64,000 nt of DNA from assembly GCF_000719335.1 (NCBI RefSeq), contig NZ_JOGB01000036.1, positions 1 through 64,000 of the forward strand, given 5' to 3'. Shown here in pieces: positions 9,601 through 16,823 of the stretch. The position numbers and the translations under genes were made by a program. The stretch comes from Streptomyces sp. NRRL S-87 (GTDB taxonomy: Bacteria > Actinomycetota > Actinomycetes > Streptomycetales > Streptomycetaceae). The notes beneath the pieces were generated by a model. The model did not search any database. It was given only the letters and a program-made list of their open reading frames with translations, and was not told the origin of the DNA. Position 1 is the stretch's first letter. Every line of letters begins with the position of its first letter.

Positions 9601-12600
9601 TTAGGCGATGCCGGGCAGGCTCAGGTCCCACAGCCGGGCCGGCAGGTCCCGGCGCCGCTTCACCTGGAGCTTGCGGTAGATCCGGGTCAGGTGCTGCTCG
9701 ACCGTCGAGACGGTGACGTACAGCTTGGTGGCGATCTCCCGATTGGTGTGGCCGCGCGCAGCGAGCAGCGCGACCCGGGCCTCCGCCTCGGACAGCACCT
9801 CGGCCTCGCGGGGCGATTCCGCCTCGCGTCCGGCGACCGCCGCGGGCTCGCCGTCGCCCTGGCCGGGGGTGAACTCCTGGCACAGCGGCTGCGCCCCGCA
9901 GGACTTGGCGACGTGCCAGGCCTTGCGTACGAGCATCCGGGCCCGGTTGAAGTCGCCCGCGGCGCGGTAGGCGCTGCCCAGCTCCCCCAGCGTCCGGGCC
10001 AGTTGCAGCCGGTCGTCGCCCTGTTCGAGGATCTCCACGGCCTCGGTGAGCCGCTTCAGCCGGTACGCGAGGTCACCGCTGGTGCGGGCCAGCGCGTACA
10101 GCAGGGACCCGCGCGGCCTGCTCCCGGCCGGCCCGGCCTCGCGCAGCCGCTGCTGCTCGACGTACTCCCGGGCCCGCGGCACGTTGCCCAGGGCCAGCCA
10201 GGCCTCGGCGGCGTCCAGCCGCCACGGCGCCAGTTCCACGCCGTCCATGCCCCACGCCTGCATCAGCTCGCCGCAGGTGAGGAAGTCGCGCAGGGCGGCG
10301 TGGTGGCGACCGGTGGCGAGGTGGGCCCGGCCGCGGGCCCGGAGGTAGTGCAGGCCGATGTGCGTCTCCAGCATCGTCTCGGGGACGGGCTGTTCGAGCA
10401 GGCCCATCGCCTCGTCGAGGTTGCCCATCCGGGTCTCGGCCTCGATGAGCACGGCCAGCGGCAGGGCGATGCCCACACCCCAGCACGGCACGGATATCAG
10501 CGACATGGCCCTGCGGGCCTGGGCGGCCGCGCCCGGCAGGTCGCCCTGCCGGAGGGCGGCCTCGGCGCGTACCGCGCCGAGGACCGCCTGCCAGGTCGGC
10601 GCGCTGCGGGTGGCGCACTCGCCGAGCAACCGGTCGGTCCAGGCGAGGGCGAGGTCGATGCGGCCGGCGTAGACGAGGGCGAGGACGGCCAGGACGAGGG
10701 GCGTGAGGGTGCGGTCGCTCAGGTGGTAGCGCTGCAGCACCCGGGTGGCCTCGACGACGGCCGCCTCGCCCTGGCCGCCGCACATCGCGGTGCGCAGGGC
10801 CTGGCCGGCGGGCACGTGCGCGTCGTCCGGCATGTCGTAGGGGGCGGCGGCCGTGCCGGGGGCGGACGTGCCCGCCGGCGGGTGCGGAGCTGCGCCGTGG
10901 AGGGGGTCGGGGTGACCGGGGTCGGCGAAGACGGCCGCGACCGGGGGGCTCACGACGGACAGCCAGCTCTGCGCGGCGGCGAGGGTGCCGGCAGCGTAGG
11001 CGAACGGCACCTCCGCCTCCCGGGCCTCGCGGGCGGCGGCCTGCAGGCCGTGCACCGCCTCGGCGGCCTGCCGCGCCTCTCCCATCCAGGCCAGGCAGGT
11101 CACCGCGTGGAGGAGGTCGCGGTCGGTGAGCCGGCCGGCGCAGAACTCGCGGGACAGCTGGCGCAGATGGCTCTCCGCGGCGACCGGGCTGCTGCGCCAG
11201 ACGATGCTGACGAGGCGGGACTTCAGGGCGGTGCGGCGGGGACCGTCGGGGCAGGAGTCGACGGCCAGTTCACCGCAGCGCAGAGCGAGTTCGGGGTCGT
11301 CGTCGACGAGGGCGTACTCGGCCGCGTCCTGGAGGACCGGGATGGCCCAGTCCTCCGCCGGGGTACGGGCGGCGAGCAGGTGCCGGGCCACGTCGAGCGC
11401 GGCCGCCCCCTCCTGGTGCAGCAGGCCGGCGGCGCGCCGGTGGAGGGCGGACAGTTCGCCGGGCGGGGTCGCGGCCAGCACGGCGTCGCGGGTGGCGGTG
11501 TGGCGGAAGGCGCCGTCGCGCAGCATCCCGCACCGGTTGAGGTCCTGGACGGCCAGTTCGACGGTCTTGGCGTGGGTGCCGCTCACCCGGCTGAGCAGGG
11601 TCGGCGCGCAGGCGTCGCCGAGGACGGCGATGCCCCGTGCGACGGGGACCGTTTCGGGGTCGCCGCGGTGGAGGCAGTCCAGTACGGCGCGTTCGAAGGT
11701 CTCGGCGGGTGCCAGCGGCTGGAACGGCTCGCTGTCGCCGAGGGCGGTCACACCGTCCGCCAGCAGGGCCTTGACCAGCAGGGGGTTGCCGCCGGTGGTG
11801 TCCTGGCAGTCCGCGGCCAGTCGCTGGGCGGCGGCGGTGGAGAGGCGTTCGGCCAGGATGCGGCCGGTGCCGTCGGCGCTGAGCAGGGGGAGCCTGATGC
11901 TGGTGCAGTTGGGCTGGCGCTGCAGTTCGGCGTGGAAGGCGAGTTGGGCGGGCAGCAGGCGCACCGCCTCGGTGAGCACGATGAGGACGCCGGCCTGGCG
12001 TACCCGTCGGGCCAGGCAGAGCAGGAAGGCGCGGGAGAGCTCGTCGCCGTGGTGGACGTCGTCGACCGCGATGACCACGGTGCGGTCGCGGGCGATGCGC
12101 AGCAGCGAGGCGCAGACGTGCGGGAGGACCTGCATGCCCGCTTCGACGCCGGCCGCGGTGTCCCCGTGCGCGACCGCGCCGCGGGGGTACGGGACGCCCG
12201 GGTGTCCGGCGCCGTACCCGGTGGCGGGGTGTCCGGGGTCCGGGTGCACGGCGGCGGGCCGGGTGGGGCCCTCGGCGCCCGGGAGGCAGGGGGTGCTGAC
12301 GGCGTCGAGCAGTGCGGTGGCCTCGGCGTGCACCACGGGGTCCAGCGGGGCGGCGCTGTCCAGGATGCGGCGCAGGATGCCGAAGGGGAGCCACCGTTCG
12401 GCGCGCGACCCCGCGGCTTCCAGGACCAGCGCCCCTTCGGACAGGGCGTGTTCGGTGAAGCGTTCCAACAGGGTGGTCTTGCCGCCGGCGACCGGACCGC
12501 TGACGACGGCGACGCGGCCGCGGCCCCGGTCGGCGCTGCCGAGCAGCTCGGTCAGCGTCTCCCACTCCTTCTCACGCTCGACCGGTGCTGCCACCGCGGC

Positions 12601-12642
12601 GCTTCCTTCCCCCCGGCTACCTGAGACTGCCCTGAACTGCAC
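9601..12642 (-). CDS. LAL-family transcriptional activator (ATPase plus LuxR HTH)
   Basis: 1013 residues, the usual size for large ATP-binding LuxR (LAL) regulators of macrolide and polyene clusters. Near the N-terminus is a Walker A motif (GPVAGGKT, 49-56), followed by a Walker B-like VVIAVDDVHHGD. A long helical TPR-like middle leads to a C-terminal LuxR HTH (LSEAEARVALLAARG to VSTVEQHLTRIYRKL). Translation starts at GTG 12642, nine bases after GAGGAGG. Members of this family activate PKS promoters. I infer that it binds the CTAGGGG-type repeats upstream of the PKS and thioesterase genes. No such repeats occur upstream of this gene itself. Confidence 0.92.
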   Translation of the reverse strand: MQFRAVSGSRGEGSAAVAAPVEREKEWETLTELLGSADRGRGRVAVVSGPVAGGKTTLLERFTEHALSEGALVLEAAGSRAERWLPFGILRRILDSAAPLDPVVHAEATALLDAVSTPCLPGAEGPTRPAAVHPDPGHPATGYGAGHPGVPYPRGAVAHGDTAAGVEAGMQVLPHVCASLLRIARDRTVVIAVDDVHHGDELSRAFLLCLARRVRQAGVLIVLTEAVRLLPAQLAFHAELQRQPNCTSIRLPLLSADGTGRILAERLSTAAAQRLAADCQDTTGGNPLLVKALLADGVTALGDSEPFQPLAPAETFERAVLDCLHRGDPETVPVARGIAVLGDACAPTLLSRVSGTHAKTVELAVQDLNRCGMLRDGAFRHTATRDAVLAATPPGELSALHRRAAGLLHQEGAAALDVARHLLAARTPAEDWAIPVLQDAAEYALVDDDPELALRCGELAVDSCPDGPRRTALKSRLVSIVWRSSPVAAESHLRQLSREFCAGRLTDRDLLHAVTCLAWMGEARQAAEAVHGLQAAAREAREAEVPFAYAAGTLAAAQSWLSVVSPPVAAVFADPGHPDPLHGAAPHPPAGTSAPGTAAAPYDMPDDAHVPAGQALRTAMCGGQGEAAVVEATRVLQRYHLSDRTLTPLVLAVLALVYAGRIDLALAWTDRLLGECATRSAPTWQAVLGAVRAEAALRQGDLPGAAAQARRAMSLISVPCWGVGIALPLAVLIEAETRMGNLDEAMGLLEQPVPETMLETHIGLHYLRARGRAHLATGRHHAALRDFLTCGELMQAWGMDGVELAPWRLDAAEAWLALGNVPRAREYVEQQRLREAGPAGSRPRGSLLYALARTSGDLAYRLKRLTEAVEILEQGDDRLQLARTLGELGSAYRAAGDFNRARMLVRKAWHVAKSCGAQPLCQEFTPGQGDGEPAAVAGREAESPREAEVLSEAEARVALLAARGHTNREIATKLYVTVSTVEQHLTRIYRKLQVKRRRDLPARLWDLSLPGIA

Positions 12643-12809
12643 TGCGTCGTGCCTCCTCGTGCTCCGCCGGGCGGGCGGGTATTCCTCTGGGGCGGTCCGT
12701 GCGGGATCGGCCTCTCGTTGCGGGGAGGCGGCCGGTCCGGCGTCGGAGTCCCTGCTGTCGGTTCGCAGCCGGGCCCGCCGTCGGTCATGCGGCGGGCCCG
12801 GCGGGCGGC

Positions 12810-13574
12810 TCAGCCCTGGTGGGCGGTGGCCGCGAGCCTTTCGGAAATGATCTTCAAGACGTGCGCCTGGTGCTGGGCCAGGAAGAAATGGCCACCCGGG
12901 AAACCGTGGATGTCGAACCGGCCCGTGGTGTGCGCTTCCCAGGATTCCGCCTCTTCCCGGCTGGTGCGCGGGTCGGACTCCCCCGTGAGTACGGTGATGT
13001 CGGCATTCACCGTGTCGCCGGGCGCCGCCCGGTAATTCTCGACGGCGGTGTAGTCGCTCCGGATGGCGGGCAGCACCATGCGGAGGATCTCCTCGTCGCC
13101 GAGAATCGCGGCGTCGGTTCCGCTGAGCTCGCGCATTTCGGCCACGATGCCGTCGTCATCGCGCAGATGGACGGTTTCGGGGCGGAAACTCGACGGTGAT
13201 CGGCGTCCGGATGCGAAGACGCGGACGGGCGTGATGCCGTGGTCGCGCTCCAGTCGGCGGGTCACCTCGAACGCGAGGACGGCGCCCATGCTGTGGCCGA
13301 AAAGGGCCGTCGGCCGGTCCACCCAGGGCACGAGTGCGCTGGTCAGGGCATCAGCGTAGGCATGCATGTCGGTGAACCCGGGCTCGTGGCGGCGGTCCTG
13401 GCGTCCCGGGTACTGCACGCAGAGGACGTCCACGGCCGGGGCCAGGGCCCGGGACACGGGGAAGTAGAAGGAGGCGGATCCGCCGGCGTGCGGCAGGCAG
13501 ACCAGTCGGATCGGGCTTTCGTCCGCGGCGTGATAGCGGCGGATCCAGCCATCGGCATTCTGCTGGGCGATCAA
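12810..13574 (-). CDS. Type II thioesterase
   Basis: 254-residue alpha/beta hydrolase of the discrete thioesterase family that clears mis-primed carrier proteins in PKS and NRPS assembly. It has the N-terminal LPHAGGSA motif, nucleophile in GHSMGA, Asp in GESDPRTS and His in GGHFF. The start appears to be TTG 13574, with GGAG 11 bases upstream; no in-frame ATG or GTG lies nearby. It is 167 bp upstream of the LAL gene on the same strand, and its own promoter carries the repeats shared with the PKS gene. This ties it to that pathway. Confidence 0.92.
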   Translation of the reverse strand: MIAQQNADGWIRRYHAADESPIRLVCLPHAGGSASFYFPVSRALAPAVDVLCVQYPGRQDRRHEPGFTDMHAYADALTSALVPWVDRPTALFGHSMGAVLAFEVTRRLERDHGITPVRVFASGRRSPSSFRPETVHLRDDDGIVAEMRELSGTDAAILGDEEILRMVLPAIRSDYTAVENYRAAPGDTVNADITVLTGESDPRTSREEAESWEAHTTGRFDIHGFPGGHFFLAQHQAHVLKIISERLAATAHQG

Positions 13575-13669
13575 GGGGATGAAAACTCCGGCTTCCGGTC
13601 CGGACGCGGCGGGTGAGTTCGGTTATCCGCACCCATTCGCCGCCTCCGCACGCACGTTCCATTGCCTTA

Positions 13670-13718
13670 TGTCTAGCAGAACGACCAGACGGCTCGTACC
13701 CCTACCCTGAACCCCTAG
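13670..13718 (-). promoter_or_regulatory. Thioesterase promoter with CTAGGGG/GTAGGGG repeats
   Basis: On the minus strand CTAGGGG (13712-13718) and GTAGGGG (13699-13705) precede TGC-TAGACA (hexamer 13670-13675) by exactly 23 nt, the same spacing as at the PKS promoter. The hexamer with its preceding TGC fits an extended -10. The transcript would have a leader of about 90 nt before TTG 13574. The match of motif, orientation and spacing at two promoters is the main evidence for a shared activator. Confidence 0.6.
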
Positions 13719-13865
13719 AGAAGTACTGGACGCCCCTTGGCGACCGAAAAACGCCAGCGGTGGCCGGAAATCACCGAGCAAGAAATGGCACGGGTCCCGT
13801 CGCGCGGGCACGGCGCCACGGCACGACGGGTTCCGGAGCCACCCGAGCCCCTCCGGGTGGCACGG

Positions 13866-14957
13866 CTACCGGTCGCGGGTGACGCTCCAGGCCGGCATGT
13901 GCTCGAAGAACGCCACCGCCTCCGGCCGCCAGCGCTCCCGCCACGTGGCCGCCCGGGCCGCGGCCTCGCGGGCATGGCGTTCGGCGTCGGCCCGAAGCTG
14001 CCGGTCGACGCCGTGCGTGCGCGCGACGCGGCGGATGCGGTCGAGGGTGTCGTCGTCGCAGCCCGGATCTCCCAGGGCTGCGTCGACCAGCTTCCGCTCG
14101 GTCCCGTCGCAGGCGGCCAGCAGAGCGCGGACGGCGTAGCTGCGGCGACCGGAACGGAGGTCGGAACCGGCCGGTTTGCCGAGGGACTGCGGGTCGCCGA
14201 ACAGGTCGAGCCAGTCGTCGTGGATCTGGTTGGCGATGCCCAGTGCGCCGGCGTAGGCGCGCAGTTCGCCGTCGTACGGGGCGATGTCGGTACCGGCGGC
14301 GAGCAGGCCGAGGCGCAGTGGGGCGAGCACGGAGTAGCGGGTGGACTTGTACTCGGTCACCTCGTGCAGGAACTCGACGTCGGGAGCGGCGTGGAAGTCG
14401 CGCTCCAGATCGATCATCTGCCCGGTGACCGTGACGGCCCCGGTGTCGGCGTGGACGGCGGCCATGGCCAGGACGCGGTCGGCGGGCAGGCCGCTGGTGA
14501 GCAGGACGCGCACGGACAGGAAGGCCGCGAGGTCACCGGCCAGGAGGGCGAGGGCGACGGCGGTGCCGGGCCGGTCCGGAAACTCGTGGCGGTAGGCGTA
14601 GTAGGTGGAGGGGCCGCCGCGGCGTACGGGGGCGTCGTCGATGATGTCGTCGTGGATCAGCCCGTGGGTCTGCAGCAGTTCGATGCTGATGGCCGCTTCG
14701 TCCAGCCCCGGTACGTCCTCGTCGGTCACCAGCGCGGCTGCCTCGTGCAGGAGGACCACGCGCAGCCGCTTGCCGCCGCGCAGCGACATGTCGCGCACCA
14801 GGTCGAGGGCACGGGCGGGGAACGCGCCGTGCGCCGGGGTCTCGAGCACGCCGCCCGCGGGATCGGTCAGGGAGTCGAAGTACGCCGCGAAGCGGGCTTC
14901 GAAGCGCCGCCGGTGGCCGGATGCGCGCTGCCAGGCAGCGGAGAGGTCTTCGTTCAC
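13866..14957 (-). CDS. Polyprenyl (isoprenyl) diphosphate synthase
   Basis: 363-residue all-helical trans-prenyltransferase. Both Asp-rich motifs are intact: the first as DDIIDD after LIHDD, the second as DDWLDLFGD. The GGKRLR substrate-binding motif lies near residue 60. It elongates allylic diphosphates with IPP; chain length cannot be read with confidence. The start is GTG 14957 with a weak ribosome-binding site. It lies 291 bp upstream of the thioesterase on the same strand, but the promoter repeats separate the two. Membership in the polyketide pathway is therefore uncertain. Confidence 0.9.
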   Translation of the reverse strand: MNEDLSAAWQRASGHRRRFEARFAAYFDSLTDPAGGVLETPAHGAFPARALDLVRDMSLRGGKRLRVVLLHEAAALVTDEDVPGLDEAAISIELLQTHGLIHDDIIDDAPVRRGGPSTYYAYRHEFPDRPGTAVALALLAGDLAAFLSVRVLLTSGLPADRVLAMAAVHADTGAVTVTGQMIDLERDFHAAPDVEFLHEVTEYKSTRYSVLAPLRLGLLAAGTDIAPYDGELRAYAGALGIANQIHDDWLDLFGDPQSLGKPAGSDLRSGRRSYAVRALLAACDGTERKLVDAALGDPGCDDDTLDRIRRVARTHGVDRQLRADAERHAREAAARAATWRERWRPEAVAFFEHMPAWSVTRDR

Positions 14958-15070
14958 CCGCCCAGGCTCGCACCGGTCGCGCGACACGCACGAATCGCCC
15001 ACCCCACACCCACCCCACCCCCGGCCCGGCGACCCCGACCGAGCGGGGGCGCCGGGTGGGTGGGGCGGGG

Positions 15071-15457
15071 TCAGGCGAAGTACTGGAGGCTGACCCTGAC
15101 GGTGACGTCCTCCGGCCAGCCCGAGTCCACGCGGATCCGTACCCGCTCGCCGTCGAGCGGCACCACGTTGTCCACCATCATGACCGCGCCTCCCATGAAC
15201 GGCTTGTTGGTGGGGTCGTACACCTCCGTGACGCCGGCGACCACGTCGGTGAACGCCGACACGCCGGGCGCCGCCAGCAGCCGTTCGAAGACGCCGTGGC
15301 CGCGGAGGGTGTAGGTGTGGCCGGTGGGCTCGAGGTCCGCCCGCGCCTCGCCCCGGCCGTCCTTGTCGGGCGGGACCGGCTGGTCGGAAGCGGTGTTCGC
15401 GTCGTTGCCGCCGACCGCCTGTCCGGTCGTGGGCTCGCGGAGATCGGTGTGCTTCAT
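15071..15457 (-). CDS. Hypothetical protein
   Basis: 128 residues. A polar, disordered-looking first third rich in Asp, Gly and Pro leads into a compact beta-rich domain ending in V-R-V-S-L-Q-Y-F-A. There is no signal peptide, membrane segment or known motif. ATG 15457 has GAAGGGAA upstream and gives a sensible N-terminus. It is codirectional with the prenyl synthase (113 bp) and with the LuxR gene upstream of it, so it could be co-transcribed with either. Function unknown. Confidence 0.65.
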   Translation of the reverse strand: MKHTDLREPTTGQAVGGNDANTASDQPVPPDKDGRGEARADLEPTGHTYTLRGHGVFERLLAAPGVSAFTDVVAGVTEVYDPTNKPFMGGAVMMVDNVVPLDGERVRIRVDSGWPEDVTVRVSLQYFA

Positions 15458-15589
15458 GGCCGTTTCCCTTCGACGGGGTGGGGATCCCGGACCGCCCCCG
15501 CACGTTCCGGATTCCCTTCCCATGGTGGGCCGGTCGGGTGCCGCCGCGACCCCCTGAAACAGGGGATGGACCGGTCGCCCGTCCGGGCG

Positions 15590-16657
15590 TCAGCCGGTCA
15601 GCGCGGCGATGAGTTCGTCGCGGCCGTCGGCGCCCGTCTTGCGGAAGAGGGACTTGAGGTGGTCGTTGACCGTGTACGGAGACAGGTCGAGGCGCCGGGC
15701 GATCTGTTTGACGGCCGCGCCGGTGCGCAGCTCGCGCAGGGTGGCGCGCTCGCGGGGGGTGATCCCGTACCAGGCGCAGAACGACGGCATCACGAGGTCT
15801 CCGGCCGCCCCCTGGAGGACCAGGGCGACGTCGCCGGCGGCGTCCGCGTCGAGCGGCTGGCCCTGCAGGGTCATCCACCGCCCGCACACGACGGGAGGGG
15901 CGCACACCAGCGGGGGCCAGGCGTCCGCGTCGTGCGCGCGGGACCGTGCGGCGAGGGAGAGCGCGACGAGGAACGCGTCGGGGACCCACTCCGGGAAGAC
16001 GTGTTCGTCCGGTGAGGACAGGTGGTCCAGCCAGTCCCGGGCCGGGGGGCTGACCGCCGTGATCGTATGGTCGGGGCCGACCGTCACCACCCCGGCGGGA
16101 AGCGCGGGGACCGTGGGGAAGAGGGGGCCTTCGGTGACGTAGCGGCGTAGGGCGGCGACGAGGGCCGGGCCGAGCCGGGCCGCCCGCTGGAGGTCGTCCG
16201 GGCCGAACGGGCAGGCACCGGCGCAGCGCAGCAGCCCGAGCGCGCCCCACACCCCGTGCCGGTCCTGGAGCAGGAGCCGCAGCTCGGAGCCCGCCCCGTT
16301 CGCGGTGAGGATCTCGCGCACCCGCGGGTCGAAGGCGCCGTCGCCCGGCGGGCCGACGACGGTGGCCGGGGTGGCCTGACCCGCGAGGGCAGCCGGGCGG
16401 TTCGGGTCGCCGCCCCGGTAGCGGTGCATCACGAGGTCGGTGACGAGCGCGGGGGCGTACTCGTGCCAGAAGCTGAAGCTCCCGAGGCCGAGGCCCGTCG
16501 CCGGGTCGGTGGCCACCAGGCTGAGCCCGTCGTGGGGCAGGAGCGGGGCGAGTACCCGGGAGATCGCGGCCCCGCGCCCGCAGGAGTCCGTGCGCTGGCT
16601 CGCGGCGGCGTGCAGGTCGCGCGCCAGCCGCCCGGCGTCGAAGAACGTGAGGGCCAC
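15590..16657 (-). CDS. LuxR-type HTH regulator with GAF-like N-terminus
   Basis: 355 residues. The first about 170 look like a GAF-type sensory fold; the C-terminus is a LuxR-type HTH (ITPRERATLRELRTG to PYTVNDHLKSLFRKTG). There is no receiver domain, so a small ligand rather than phosphorylation is likely to control it. GTG 16657 is the best start, although its GGGAG is only about three bases away. It sits just downstream of the macro/glycosylase/ART gene, separated by 166 bp. Confidence 0.8.
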   Translation of the reverse strand: MALTFFDAGRLARDLHAAASQRTDSCGRGAAISRVLAPLLPHDGLSLVATDPATGLGLGSFSFWHEYAPALVTDLVMHRYRGGDPNRPAALAGQATPATVVGPPGDGAFDPRVREILTANGAGSELRLLLQDRHGVWGALGLLRCAGACPFGPDDLQRAARLGPALVAALRRYVTEGPLFPTVPALPAGVVTVGPDHTITAVSPPARDWLDHLSSPDEHVFPEWVPDAFLVALSLAARSRAHDADAWPPLVCAPPVVCGRWMTLQGQPLDADAAGDVALVLQGAAGDLVMPSFCAWYGITPRERATLRELRTGAAVKQIARRLDLSPYTVNDHLKSLFRKTGADGRDELIAALTG

Positions 16658-16823
16658 AAGCTCCCATTATCCCGCCGCCGCCCGCTCCGTGCGCGGGCTC
16701 GGCGGACCGGGCCCGGGCCCACGCAGCACGGCGGGGCGGCCGGCCAGGACGTGACCGGGCGGGTCCGGGTCTCCGGCCGGGGCGTGCGAAGCCGCGCCGT
16801 GGTTGCCGTGGAGCGCAGGTGGT

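Noticed and set aside
12649..12850. Plus-strand frames opposite the LAL gene promoter
   Set aside because: No coding signature. They overlap the LAL leader and the thioesterase 3' end on the other strand.
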